Positions 10,912 to 19,476 of a stretch of DNA of 64,000 bases are shown here, one piece after another. Source of the stretch: JAUXFS01 sp050329575 (GTDB lineage Bacteria > Pseudomonadota > Alphaproteobacteria > Rhodospirillales > Defluviicoccaceae). Made by a program: the position numbers and the translations under genes. The DNA lies in assembly GCA_050329575.1 (NCBI GenBank), contig JBHJOP010000009.1, positions 1 to 64,000 on the forward strand. Reading direction: 5' to 3'. Each line of letters begins with the position of its first letter. Position 1 is the stretch's first letter. Under the pieces are notes generated by a model, which saw nothing but the letters and a program-made list of their open reading frames with translations, ran no database searches and was not told where the DNA came from.

Positions 10912-12030
10912 TCACACCCGCATCGGCATCAGCACGTAGATCGCGCTGGCGTCGCCGAGGTCGTGGAGGACGGTCGGCGAGCCGGAGTCGGCCATCCAGA
11001 ACCGCGCCTTGTCGCCCTCGATCTGTTGGGTGACGTCGAGCAGGTAACGGGAGTTGAAGCCGATCTCGATCGCCTCGCCGCGGTAGTCCACCTCCAGTTC
11101 CTCGTTGGCGCTGCCGTGTTCGGGGCTGGTCGCCGAGAGCACCAGGGTGCCGTCGGAGACCGCCAGCTTGACCGCCCGCGACCGCTCGCTGGAGATCGCC
11201 GACACCCGATCGACCGCCGAGCCGAAGGTCTTGCAGTCGACATCCAGCCGCTTGTCGTTGTGCTTCGGAATCACCCGCTCGTAGTCGGGGAAGGTACCGT
11301 CGATCAGCTTCGAGGTCAGTACCGCCTCGCCGATGGCAAAGCGAATCTTGGTCTCGGAGAGCGCGATGTCGACATCGTCGGCGATCTCGTCGATCAGCTT
11401 GCGGACCTCGGCGACGGTCTTTCGCGGGACGATCACGCCGGGCATGCCGGCGGCGCCCGGCGGCTGCGTCACCTCCACGCTGGCCAAGCGGTGGCCGTCG
11501 GTGGCGACAGCGCGCAGCACCTCGCGACCTTCGTGGCTCTGGACATGAAGGTAGATGCCGTTGAGGTAATACCGGGTTTCCTCAGTCGAGATCGCGAAGC
11601 GGGTGCGGTCGATCAGGCTGCGCAGCTCCCCCGACGGCACCCGGAACCGGTGCGGCAGCTCCCCCCCGGCCATGACCGGAAAGTCTTCGATCGGCAGACA
11701 GGAGAGGGTGAACCGCGACCGTCCGCAGCGGATGGTCAGCCGCTCGTTGCCGTCCGCGGTCTCGCATTCGACCTGTGCGCCCTCAGGGAGCTTGCGGGCG
11801 ATGTCGTAGAGGGTGTGAGCGGGCGCGGTGGTGGCGCCGGGCGAAGCAACCTCGGCCTCGACGGTTTCGGTCACCTCGAGGTCCATGTCGGTGGCGTCGA
11901 GGGCGAGCCGGCCATCCCGGCATTCCATCTTCACGTTCGACAGGACGGGTATGGTGTTTCGCCGCTCAACGACGCTTTGCACGTGCCCGAGGGACTTCAA
12001 CAACAAAGCGCGTTCGATGGTGAATTTCAT
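10912..12030 (-). CDS. dnaN: DNA polymerase III sliding clamp (beta subunit)
   Basis: 372-residue ring-forming processivity clamp that tethers Pol III and other enzymes to DNA. The start MKFTIERALLLKSLGHVQSVVERRNTIPVLSNV and the end YVLMPMRV are diagnostic, and length matches the family with three repeated clamp domains. It lies 205 bp downstream of dnaA and 25 bp upstream of recF, all on the minus strand. Confidence 0.98.
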   Translation of the reverse strand: MKFTIERALLLKSLGHVQSVVERRNTIPVLSNVKMECRDGRLALDATDMDLEVTETVEAEVASPGATTAPAHTLYDIARKLPEGAQVECETADGNERLTIRCGRSRFTLSCLPIEDFPVMAGGELPHRFRVPSGELRSLIDRTRFAISTEETRYYLNGIYLHVQSHEGREVLRAVATDGHRLASVEVTQPPGAAGMPGVIVPRKTVAEVRKLIDEIADDVDIALSETKIRFAIGEAVLTSKLIDGTFPDYERVIPKHNDKRLDVDCKTFGSAVDRVSAISSERSRAVKLAVSDGTLVLSATSPEHGSANEELEVDYRGEAIEIGFNSRYLLDVTQQIEGDKARFWMADSGSPTVLHDLGDASAIYVLMPMRV

Positions 12031-12235
12031 GGTGTGTTCGGGTTCCGGGGCTGCGGTCTCTCCCAGCCGGTGATCGATGGTTCACACCGGCAGGCGGCGC
12101 GGAGTCGAGGGCCGGATCGGTGCGTTGACCAACCAGAAGCCAACCGAATCGCGTTGGCGAAATCAGTATAGCAGAGCCCCCGGCATTGCGCAGCGAAATC
12201 GATCGCCCGCGACCGCCGGCGACGGGCGTCGCGGT

Positions 12236-13630
12236 TCACCCTTCAAGCATCCGGCGCAGCAGCTCGACGTCCTCGGCGAAGGCGGCGTCCTGCTCGCACA
12301 GTTCCTCCACCTTGCGCACGGCGTGCATGACGGTGGTGTGATCGCGACCACCGAACTTGCGGCCGATCTCGGGGAGCGACCGCGACGTCAGTTGTTTCGA
12401 CAGATACATCGCCACCTGCCGCGGCCGCGCCACCGAACGGGAGCGGCGCGCCGAGTGCATGTCGGCGACCCGAATGTTGTAATGCTCGGCCACCCGCTTC
12501 TGGATATCGTCGATGGTCACCCGCCGGTCGTTGGCACGCAGCAGGTCGTGCAGCACCTCCTGAGTGGTCTCCAGGGTGATGCTGCGTCCGACCAGTTGTG
12601 CGTGGGCGACCACCCGGTTGAGCGCGCCTTCCAGTTCGCGGACGTTCGACGTGATGCGGTGGGCGAGAAACTCCATCACCTTGCGGGGAATGGTGACCGA
12701 CAGGTGCTCGGCCTTGGATTCGAGGATGCCGAGTCGCAACTCGTAGGTGGTGGCATGGATGTCGGCCACCAGGCCGCAGTTGAGCCGCGACTTCAGCCGT
12801 TCCTGCAGCCCCTCGAGATCGCTCGGCGACTTGTCGGCAGACAGCACGATCTGCCGGCCCTGATCGACCAGGGAGTTGAAGGTGTGGAAAAACTCTTCCT
12901 GGGTCGATTCCTTGCCGCTGATGAACTGCACGTCGTCGATCATCAGCACGTCGGCCGAGCGGAACTGCTCCTTGAAGTCGACCGTGTTCTGCTCGCGGAG
13001 CGCGCGGATGAACCGGTACATGAACTTCTCCGCCGACAGATAGATGACCGCACAGTCGGGCTTGCGTTGGCGGAGGTGCCAGGCAATGGCGTGCATCAGA
13101 TGGGTCTTGCCGAGGCCGACCCCGCCGTAAAGGAACAGCGGGTTAAAGGGCACCCGCACCGCTTCGGCGACGCGGCGGGCGGCGGCATAGGCGAACTCGT
13201 TGGGCTTGCCGACGACGAACTGGTCGAAGGTGAACCGCTTGTCCAGCCGGGCGCTGATGGCGTGCGGGTCGCTCTCGAAGCCGGTGCCGTCGTCGTGGTC
13301 GCCGGTGCGATCGAGCGCTGCGGCAGCCGTAGACGCCGCCGGGCTCGCGCAGCGATGTGCCGCATCGCTGTTGACGACAATGTCGATCCCCTGGACCGTC
13401 GGGTTCTCGCCGCCCCACAGGGCGCGCAGCCGATCGGCGTAGTGAGCGACGACCCAGTCGCGCATGAAGCGGGTGGGAACCGACATGGTGACCATGCCAC
13501 CGCGCTCGCCGCGCACCTGCATCGGCTTCAACCAGCTGCGGTAGGCCACCTCTCCGATCTCCGCACGCATCAGGCCGCTGATCTTCTTCCACTGATTGTC
13601 GATGGGAAGGGGAATTTCGCTGCTTATCAT
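12236..13630 (-). CDS. dnaA: Chromosomal replication initiator DnaA
   Basis: AAA+ initiator that binds DnaA boxes and melts the origin. The protein has 464 residues. Domain I begins near WKKISGLMRAEIGEVAYRSWL. The linker is Ala/Asp-rich. The AAA+ domain has Walker A GGVGLGKTH and Walker B VLMIDDVQF. Domain IV carries the DNA-binding helix GGRDHTTVMHAVRKVEEL. The ATG at 13630 (MISSEIPLPIDNQW) fits homologues; the frame stays open further upstream, but without family similarity. It is first in the dnaA-dnaN-recF-gyrB series, and a perfect DnaA box lies about 570 bp upstream. Confidence 0.98.
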   Translation of the reverse strand: MISSEIPLPIDNQWKKISGLMRAEIGEVAYRSWLKPMQVRGERGGMVTMSVPTRFMRDWVVAHYADRLRALWGGENPTVQGIDIVVNSDAAHRCASPAASTAAAALDRTGDHDDGTGFESDPHAISARLDKRFTFDQFVVGKPNEFAYAAARRVAEAVRVPFNPLFLYGGVGLGKTHLMHAIAWHLRQRKPDCAVIYLSAEKFMYRFIRALREQNTVDFKEQFRSADVLMIDDVQFISGKESTQEEFFHTFNSLVDQGRQIVLSADKSPSDLEGLQERLKSRLNCGLVADIHATTYELRLGILESKAEHLSVTIPRKVMEFLAHRITSNVRELEGALNRVVAHAQLVGRSITLETTQEVLHDLLRANDRRVTIDDIQKRVAEHYNIRVADMHSARRSRSVARPRQVAMYLSKQLTSRSLPEIGRKFGGRDHTTVMHAVRKVEELCEQDAAFAEDVELLRRMLEG

Positions 13631-14397
13631 CGTCCCGTCGCCCTTTCCTGAGCAAGCCGTCTGGCCATGACGAGAAGCCGCTTCGGGACCGCGCCCCGGG
13701 GTGAACAGGGGTCCGGCACGGCCCTGCGTCGGGACCGCCCGATCGAAGCCGGCATCGCGGCGCCTATCGACCCCGACACTCCGCTCCGATTCCTCCGCCC
13801 GTTCTGTCCGCATGATCCTCCTCGGAGAAACCGAGACTACCCCTCGGCCGCCGAGCGACCGCCCACTCGGGGGCTGGGCTACGATCCGGTTCTATGCAGT
13901 CGTCGTGAAGCACATCCCGTTCTATGATCTTTTTTTATTGTTGTTACGCGGCACACAAACCGCCGACGATCCCGCGCAAACACCGATCGCCGACAAGAGT
14001 AAACGCCCTAACGTCTTGATCCGTTTCTCAGCCGATCCAAGCCAAGCGGCCCTAGTCCCGGCTCAAGACTTTCTGGGAACCACCCTTTAATGGGAGCGCT
14101 GTTCCTCATCTGCCGAAACGTTACCCGAGGGGCGGTCGGTCCTGCAACGTGACCGAATAGGGAACGGAACAAAAAATTCCCTTGACAAAATTGGGAACAA
14201 TTATCCACAGGCATACTGGGCGGTGTCCCAGATGAACGCTGAGAACGCAAAGGAATTTCAACAGCTCTGGTTCGACGAACCCCTACGGCCATCGGATTGC
14301 GATCCTGCCGAATATTAGGATCGGCGGTCGGATCCTGCGGAGCGGGGCCCCGCGCGCGTTTCGGTTCTTGGAGGCGGCTGTTATCGACCTGCAGCCG
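13631..14397. other. Non-coding dnaA-rpsT intergenic region, candidate oriC / dnaA control region
   Basis: 767 bp without a convincing gene, between dnaA and rpsT, both on the minus strand. It is less GC-rich than its surroundings. It holds an A/T tract near 13927-13945, a perfect DnaA box at 14201-14209, three copies of GGGAAC (14075-14080, 14160-14165, 14193-14198), an inverted repeat GATCCT/AGGATC (14301-14322) and a second GATCCTGC at 14331. One box is thin support for an origin; autoregulation of dnaA is the alternative. The palindrome GCGGGGCCCCGC at 14342-14353 just downstream of rpsT could be its terminator. Confidence 0.45.
14201..14209 (+). promoter_or_regulatory. DnaA box TTATCCACA
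   Basis: Exact match to the high-affinity DnaA consensus, placed in the AT-richer stretch between dnaA and rpsT. A TTGACA hexamer lies just before it (14182-14187) on the plus strand, but I see no well-spaced -10 for it. It probably serves the origin or DnaA autoregulation. Confidence 0.6.
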
Positions 14398-14664
14398 TCA
14401 TGTCGGCATCGCCTTGATCCTCGCCGACAGCCGCGACAGCTTTCGTGCCACCATGTTGCGGTGCAGCATTCCCTTGTTGACGCCGCGCATCATCTCCGGC
14501 TGGGCGGCCCGGAAGGCGCTCACCGCCTGTTCCCTGTCGCCGCTGGCGATCGCGTCCTCGACCTTGCGGAGGAAGGTCCGGATCCGAGAGATGCGGGCAC
14601 GGTTGACCGCAGTCCGCCTCTCGATCTGTCGAATGCTCTTTCGTGCCGATGCATGGTAAGCCAT
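14398..14664 (-). CDS. rpsT: 30S ribosomal protein S20
   Basis: 88-residue, very basic protein that binds 16S rRNA early in 30S assembly. The sequence begins MAYHASARKSIRQIERRTAVN and carries NKGMLHRNMVARKLSRLSARI near the end, both typical of S20. The rpsT-dnaA neighbourhood is common in alphaproteobacteria. It lies 118 bp downstream of the DsrE-like gene. Confidence 0.97.
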   Translation of the reverse strand: MAYHASARKSIRQIERRTAVNRARISRIRTFLRKVEDAIASGDREQAVSAFRAAQPEMMRGVNKGMLHRNMVARKLSRLSARIKAMPT

Positions 14665-14782
14665 CGCCGACCCTGGTCACTCCGTTCGCCTGGTTCGTCT
14701 CGCTCGCGGGCCGGTTTGTATCCGTCCGCTGCGGCGACGTCAACCGCTCGCACGGCGGGCTCCCCGCGGGGCGGCTGGCGGA

Positions 14783-15259
14783 TCACACCAACAGCATCGC
14801 GCCGTTCGCCGAGGCGTCGGCCAACAAGGTGACGACGCCCGTCTCCTCGAGTGGCAGGTCAGCGCGGAGATCGGCGCCGGTGAGCCCCTTGGCGCGCAGC
14901 CCCATCTCGCAGACCAGGAACCGGACGCCGAGCTCGGCGCAGGCGGTGATCAGTTCGTCGAAGCCGGCGACGCCGCGGGCGCGATAGCGGTCGTCGACCA
15001 CCCCGCCCGGATGGCCGCGTTCGCCGTCCTCGCCTTCGCCGGCCGGTAGCCGCCGCCACGACGGTGAGCCGTCTTCGCCGGCACGCAGCAGCGCCCGACA
15101 TCCGTCCATGGTGAAGAACAGAGTCGCCGGAGTCCCCACCGCCGCCGCTGCCGCCGCCAGCACCAGCGCATAGTGGACCCGCTCGAAGGTCCCCGAGTAG
15201 ACGATCAGTGACAGCCGGTCGGGCCGCGGCGTGCCGGCGGCGCCTTTCTCAGGGGCCAT
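14783..15259 (-). CDS. DsrE/DsrF-like (peroxiredoxin-fold) family protein
   Basis: 158-residue protein of the DsrE fold: RLSLIVYSGTFERVHYALVLA at the start, a central ATLFFTMDGCRALL, and a conserved cysteine in FLVCEMGLRAKGL near residue 122 that in relatives carries persulfide sulfur. The gene overlaps the ThiF/MoeB stop by 11 bp and follows cysK and moeB on the same strand. That places it in a sulfur-mobilising operon, and sulfur transfer to a carrier or tRNA is a reasonable inference. No second gene of a DsrEFH/TusBCD complex is present. Confidence 0.75.
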   Translation of the reverse strand: MAPEKGAAGTPRPDRLSLIVYSGTFERVHYALVLAAAAAAVGTPATLFFTMDGCRALLRAGEDGSPSWRRLPAGEGEDGERGHPGGVVDDRYRARGVAGFDELITACAELGVRFLVCEMGLRAKGLTGADLRADLPLEETGVVTLLADASANGAMLLV

Positions 15260-16097
15260 GGATCGACAGGTCGGTGATCGTCGGGTGGTCCCCGCACAGG
15301 GGGCAGCCGGGGTCGCGGCGGACGCGGATCTTGCGAAAGGTCGCCGACAGGGCGTCGCAGATCACGAGCTGTCCCGACAGGCCTTCGCCGATCCCGAGCA
15401 GTTCTTTCAGCACCTCGGTCGCCTGCAGCGAGCCGATCAACCCGCAGAACGCGCCGAGCACGCCGGCCTCGGCGCAGGTCGGGATCTGCCCCGGCGGCGG
15501 CGGCTCGCGGAACAGGCAGCGGTAACAGGGGCCGTGCTCGCCTTCGGCGGCGGCGGCGAACGCCTTGAACGTCGCGACCTGGCCGTCGAAACGGAGCACC
15601 GCCGCCGATACCAGCGGCTTTCCTGCGAAGTAGCAGGCGTCGTTGACGAGGAAGCGGGTCGGGAAGTTGTCGCTGCCGTCGGCGACCACGTCATAGCCGC
15701 CGATCAGCGCCAGCGCGTTGGCGGCGGTCAGCCGCTCGCGGTGGGCAACGACGGTGATGTCCGGGTTGATCGCCGCCAGCGTCCGTTTCGCGCTCTCCAC
15801 CTTCGGAAGGCCGATGCTGGCGGTGGCATGAACGATCTGGCGCTGCAGGTTGGAGAGCTCGACGACATCGTCGTCGACGATGCCGAGCGTCCCGACGCCG
15901 GCGGCGGCGAGGTACATCGCCAGCGGCGAGCCGAGCCCGCCGGCGCCGATCACCAGCACCCGCGCGGCGAGCAGCCGCGCCTGACCGATGCCGCCGATCT
16001 CGCCGAGCAGGATGTGGCGGGCGTAGCGGTGGACTTGGTCGTCGGTGAACGGCGGCGGCTCGCGGGAAGCGGATGATGCGGCGGCGGCTTCGCTCAC
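15249..16097 (-). CDS. ThiF/MoeB-family adenylyltransferase
   Basis: 282-residue E1-like enzyme that adenylates the C-terminal glycine of a ubiquitin-like sulfur carrier (MoaD or ThiS). The N-terminal RYARHILLGEIGGIGQARL and nucleotide loop VIGAGGLGSPLA are clear. NLQRQIVH supplies the arginine finger. Two zinc CxxC pairs (CYRC and CPLC) and a cysteine in TCAEAGVLG are present. The sequence is closest in style to MoeB, but MoeB and ThiF cannot be separated without comparison. It overlaps cysK by 4 bp and the DsrE-like gene by 11 bp. Confidence 0.9.
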   Translation of the reverse strand: MSEAAAASSASREPPPFTDDQVHRYARHILLGEIGGIGQARLLAARVLVIGAGGLGSPLAMYLAAAGVGTLGIVDDDVVELSNLQRQIVHATASIGLPKVESAKRTLAAINPDITVVAHRERLTAANALALIGGYDVVADGSDNFPTRFLVNDACYFAGKPLVSAAVLRFDGQVATFKAFAAAAEGEHGPCYRCLFREPPPPGQIPTCAEAGVLGAFCGLIGSLQATEVLKELLGIGEGLSGQLVICDALSATFRKIRVRRDPGCPLCGDHPTITDLSIHGP

Positions 16098-17080
16098 TCC
16101 AGTCCGATCCCCTCGAACAGCGGCGTCGACAGGTAGCGTTCGGCGAACGACGGCAGGATTACCACCACCGATTTGCCGGCCATCTCCGGCCGCTGGCCGA
16201 CCTCGACCGCCGCTGCCAACGCCGCCCCGGACGAGATGCCGACCGGCAGCCCCTCGAGGCGTGCCACCTTGCGGGCCATCGCGAACGCCGTTTCGTTGCC
16301 GATCTTGATCACCTCGTCGACCAGATCGACGTTGAGCACCGCCGGGACAAAGCCGGCGCCGATACCCTGGATCTTGTGGGGCCCCGGGATGCCACCCGAC
16401 AGCACCGGGCTGTCCTCCGGCTCGATCGCGATCATCCTGAGCTCCGGCCGGCGTGGTTTGAGCACCTCGGCGATGCCGGTGATGGTGCCGCCGGTGCCGA
16501 CCCCGCTGATCACCACGTCCACCCGGCCGCCGGTGTCGCGCCAGATCTCCTCGGCGGTGGTCCGCCGGTGGATCTCCGGGTTGGCAGGGTTGGAGAACTG
16601 CTGCAGCATGATCGCTCCCGGCGTCTTGGCGACGATCTCCTCGGCGCGGCCGACCGCCCCGGGCATGCCCCGGGTCGCCGGCGTCAGCACGATTTCAGCA
16701 CCGAGCAGCGCCAGCATCTTGCGCCGCTCCACCGACATGCTCTCCGGCATCGTCAGGATCAGCCGGTAGCCGCGGGCGGCGCAGATGAACGCCAGCGCGA
16801 TGCCGGTGTTGCCGGAGGTCGGCTCGACCAGCACTGCGCCGGGGCCGATCCGGCCTTCCCGTTCGGCGGCCGCGATCATCGACATCCCGATGCGGTCCTT
16901 GACCGAGCTCAGCGGGTTGAAGAACTCGCACTTGCCGAGCAGCTCCCCGCTGCACCCGTACTCGGCCGCCAGTTTGCGCATCCGGATCAGCGGCGTGTCG
17001 CCGATGGTGTCGACGATGCTGTCGAAGATGCGGCCGCTCGGCGTCGTTTCGGCCGCCGCAGTACGGTGCGGATGGGTCAT
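16094..17080 (-). CDS. cysK: Cysteine synthase (O-acetylserine sulfhydrylase)
   Basis: PLP enzyme converting O-acetylserine and sulfide to cysteine, 328 residues. The PLP lysine lies in NPLSSVKDRIG. The substrate loop is PTSGNTGIAL, the phosphate cradle is GVGTGGTITG, and the C-terminal SSGAA is present. It starts the cysK-moeB-dsrE run and lies downstream of an Rrf2 regulator with a tandem repeat between them. In Firmicutes the Rrf2 protein CymR works with CysK, so local control of cysteine supply is plausible. Confidence 0.95.
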   Translation of the reverse strand: MTHPHRTAAAETTPSGRIFDSIVDTIGDTPLIRMRKLAAEYGCSGELLGKCEFFNPLSSVKDRIGMSMIAAAEREGRIGPGAVLVEPTSGNTGIALAFICAARGYRLILTMPESMSVERRKMLALLGAEIVLTPATRGMPGAVGRAEEIVAKTPGAIMLQQFSNPANPEIHRRTTAEEIWRDTGGRVDVVISGVGTGGTITGIAEVLKPRRPELRMIAIEPEDSPVLSGGIPGPHKIQGIGAGFVPAVLNVDLVDEVIKIGNETAFAMARKVARLEGLPVGISSGAALAAAVEVGQRPEMAGKSVVVILPSFAERYLSTPLFEGIGLE

Positions 17081-17145
17081 CTCGGCTCCCCCCTCACGGA
17101 TGGTTCGACCATGAGCTCAGCCCCGCGGCCGGGCGTCGTGGTCCG

Positions 17146-17210
17146 GATCCACGACAGGGCCAGATCCACGATAGGGCCAGATCCACGATAGGGCCAGATC
17201 CACGATAGGG
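17146..17210. repeat. 17-bp tandem repeat, 3.8 copies, upstream of cysK
   Basis: Unit GATCCACGATAGGGCCA begins at 17146, 17163, 17180 and 17197; the last copy is cut after 14 bases and the first has one C for T. It sits between the Rrf2 regulator stop and the cysK start, in the probable cysK leader. The 17-bp period is not a whole number of helical turns. It could be operator sites or a slippage-prone simple tandem repeat. Confidence 0.95.
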
Positions 17211-17234
17211 GGTGTCGGTCCCCTCGGCAAACCC

Positions 17235-17690
17235 TCATATCGAGAAGTCCAGGTTGGCTCGCCCCTCCCGGGTGATCCCGGCGCGGTTGGCGCGATTGCA
17301 GAGATCGTCGATGGTGAGGGCGTCAAGCGATCTCATGACGTCATCCTGCAACTCGCTCCACAGCGGCCGCACCACCTTCAGGCCGAGCGGCGATCCGGCC
17401 GCATCGTCGAGCGGGCCTTCGCCGTCCTCGGCCGCACGCACCACGCGGACGACGTGGCCGACGGTGATCCGGCGGCGCTCGCGGGCGAGGAGATAGCCGC
17501 CCTTCGGACCGCGGACGCCGATCAGCACGCCGCTACGGACCAGGTTCTGCAGCGCCTGCTCGAGGTAGCGACGGGGAATGCCTTGGCGGCGGGTGATCTC
17601 GCGGCTCTGCACCGGCGTGGTTCCGGCATGGTAGGCGATGTCGAGCACCGCCTCGATCGCGAACAGGGTCTTGCGGGAGAGGCGCACCAT
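17235..17690 (-). CDS. Rrf2 family transcriptional regulator
   Basis: 151-residue winged-helix protein. It shows LFAIEAVLDIAYHAG, the recognition region IPRRYLEQALQNLVRSGVL, and the wing VRGPKGGYLLARERRRITVG typical of Rrf2/IscR/CymR. The C-terminal part has a single cysteine (DDLCNRA) in place of the three-cysteine cluster of IscR, so an Fe-S cluster of the IscR type is unlikely. It lies 5 bp downstream of dut and just upstream of cysK on the same strand, suggesting a CymR-like role in sulfur metabolism. Confidence 0.88.
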   Translation of the reverse strand: MVRLSRKTLFAIEAVLDIAYHAGTTPVQSREITRRQGIPRRYLEQALQNLVRSGVLIGVRGPKGGYLLARERRRITVGHVVRVVRAAEDGEGPLDDAAGSPLGLKVVRPLWSELQDDVMRSLDALTIDDLCNRANRAGITREGRANLDFSI

Positions 17691-17694
17691 GGTC

Positions 17695-18177
17695 TCACAC
17701 CCCGCCCCGATCTCGGGGGGCGATGGCGGTCGTTCCCGTCGATCCGAATCCTTCGCCGCCCCGTTCCGTCTCCGGCAACCGCTCGACCTCCCGCCAGACG
17801 ATGGTATCGACCGGCGCGACCACCATCTGGGCGATGCGCATGCCGCGCTCGACGGCGAACGGGGTGTCGCCGAGGTTGATCAGCACGACGGCGATCTCGC
17901 CGCGGTAGTCGGCGTCGATGGTGCCCGGGCTGTTCAGGACGGTGATGCCGTGGCGGGCGGCCAGCCCCGACCGCGGCCGCACTTGCGCCTCGTGGCCGAC
18001 CGGCAGGGCGATCGCCATCCCGGTCGGAATGGTCGCTCGCGCCGCCGGCGCCAGCACCACCGCGGTGTCGACCGCCGCCATCAGATCGATGCCGGCGCTC
18101 GCCGCGGTGGCGTAGGTCGGCAGCGGCAGGTCGGCGCCGTGCGGCAGCCGCCGCACCGGCACGGTGATGGCGGTCAC
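17695..18177 (-). CDS. dut: Deoxyuridine 5'-triphosphate nucleotidohydrolase (dUTPase)
   Basis: Trimeric dUTPase, 160 residues, hydrolysing dUTP to dUMP and pyrophosphate to keep uracil out of DNA. Visible motifs are AGIDLMA (I), RPRSGLAARHGI (II), NSPGTIDADYRGEI (III) and the C-terminal P-loop-like GGEGFGSTG (V). I chose the GTG at 18177, which overlaps the coaBC stop (GTGA) and gives a family-length protein. Confidence 0.95.
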   Translation of the reverse strand: MTAITVPVRRLPHGADLPLPTYATAASAGIDLMAAVDTAVVLAPAARATIPTGMAIALPVGHEAQVRPRSGLAARHGITVLNSPGTIDADYRGEIAVVLINLGDTPFAVERGMRIAQMVVAPVDTIVWREVERLPETERGGEGFGSTGTTAIAPRDRGGV

Positions 18178-19382
18178 CGGTCCCGCCCCAGGGCATCGGC
18201 GATCCGATCCGCCAGCCGCTCGGCGACTGCGCGCTTGCTCATCGCCGGCCAGTCTTCGATGCCGGCGGCGGCGATCAGGTGGACGACGTTGTCGTCGCCG
18301 CCGAAGGTGCCGGTCCCGGGCGAAACGTCGTTGGCGACGATCCAATCACAGCCCTTGCGGCGGCGCTTGTCCTCGGCGTTGTCGCAGACCCGGTGGGTCT
18401 CGGCGGCGAAACCGATCACCAGCCGCGGCCGTCGCGCGCCAGCGGCACTCAGGGCGGCGAGGATGTCCGGGTTCTCGGTCAGTTCGAGGGCGGGCACGGA
18501 AGTGTCGCTGCGCTTCTTGATCTTCTGGACCGCCGGCTGGACGACCCGCCAGTCGGAGACCGCGGCCGCGCACACCGCCACGTCCACCGGCAGCGCCCGT
18601 TCGCAGGCGGTCAGCATCTCGCGAGCGCTCTCGACGCGGACGATCTCGACGCCCGGCGGATCCGGCTGGGCGGTCGGTCCCGAGACCAGGGTCGTTGCCG
18701 CGCCCAACCGGGCGAGGGCGTCGGCGATCGCATGTCCCTGCTTCCCCGACGAGCGGTTGGCGATGTAGCGCACGGGATCGATCGCCTCGTGGGTCGGGCC
18801 GCTGGTGACCAGCGCCCGCCGACCGCGGAGACGGCCCTGGGAGCGGAAGTGGGCTTCGATCGCAGCGACGATCTCGTCGGGCTCCGCCATCCGCCCCATG
18901 CCGTGTTCGCCGCAGGCCATGTCGCCCTCGCCGGGACCGACGAAGCGCACGCCGCGGGCCGCCAGAACCGCGAGGTTGGCGCGAGTGGCCGGATGATCCC
19001 ACATCCGGACGTTCATCGCCGGCGCGGCGAGGATGGGCTTGTCGGTGGCGAGCAGCGCGGTGGTCGCGAGGTCGTCGGCGAGGCCCGCCGCCATCTTCGC
19101 CAGCAGGTCGGCGGTGGCTGGCGCGACGACGACCAGGTCGGCCTCGCGAGACAGCCGGATGTGACCCATCTCGCTCTCGTCGGTGAGCGAGAACAGATCG
19201 GTGTAGACCTTGTCCTCGCTCAGCGCCGCCAGCGACAGGGGCGTCACGAACTTCAGGCCCCCGACGGTCACCACGCAGCGGCTGGCGATGCCCCGCTCCT
19301 TGAGGCGGCGGATCACCTCCAGGCACTTGTAGGCCGCGATCCCGCCGGCGACCACCAGAAGAACTCGTTTCCCCACGACCAC
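18174..19382 (-). CDS. coaBC: Bifunctional phosphopantothenoylcysteine decarboxylase/phosphopantothenate-cysteine ligase
   Basis: 402-residue fusion catalysing two consecutive steps of coenzyme A synthesis. The N-terminal CoaC half is a flavoprotein with GGIAAYK, PAMNVRMW and the active-site cysteine in DMACGEHGMGRM. The C-terminal CoaB half starts near TSGPTHEAIDPVRYI with NRSSGKQGHA and a KIKKRSD lysine region. It is coupled to dut by a 4-bp overlap. The 94-bp gap before it contains an AT-richer stretch that may hold its promoter. Confidence 0.96.
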   Translation of the reverse strand: MVVGKRVLLVVAGGIAAYKCLEVIRRLKERGIASRCVVTVGGLKFVTPLSLAALSEDKVYTDLFSLTDESEMGHIRLSREADLVVVAPATADLLAKMAAGLADDLATTALLATDKPILAAPAMNVRMWDHPATRANLAVLAARGVRFVGPGEGDMACGEHGMGRMAEPDEIVAAIEAHFRSQGRLRGRRALVTSGPTHEAIDPVRYIANRSSGKQGHAIADALARLGAATTLVSGPTAQPDPPGVEIVRVESAREMLTACERALPVDVAVCAAAVSDWRVVQPAVQKIKKRSDTSVPALELTENPDILAALSAAGARRPRLVIGFAAETHRVCDNAEDKRRRKGCDWIVANDVSPGTGTFGGDDNVVHLIAAAGIEDWPAMSKRAVAERLADRIADALGRDR

Positions 19383-19476
19383 CGCCGAGTATGCTTCTAT
19401 TTCACGAGATCTTATTGTTGTAAACCTAGCCGCTCACCCGATCACAGGCAAGCGCCGTTTCCGTCAGGCAGCCGCG

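Noticed and set aside
14008..14292. Possible 94-aa minus-strand gene in the dnaA-rpsT gap
   Set aside because: It has no good ribosome-binding site and no protein-like features, and it covers the DnaA box and repeats.
17146..17210. Tandem repeats considered as a CRISPR array
   Set aside because: The units are directly adjacent with no spacers, the period is 17 bp, and no cas genes are near.
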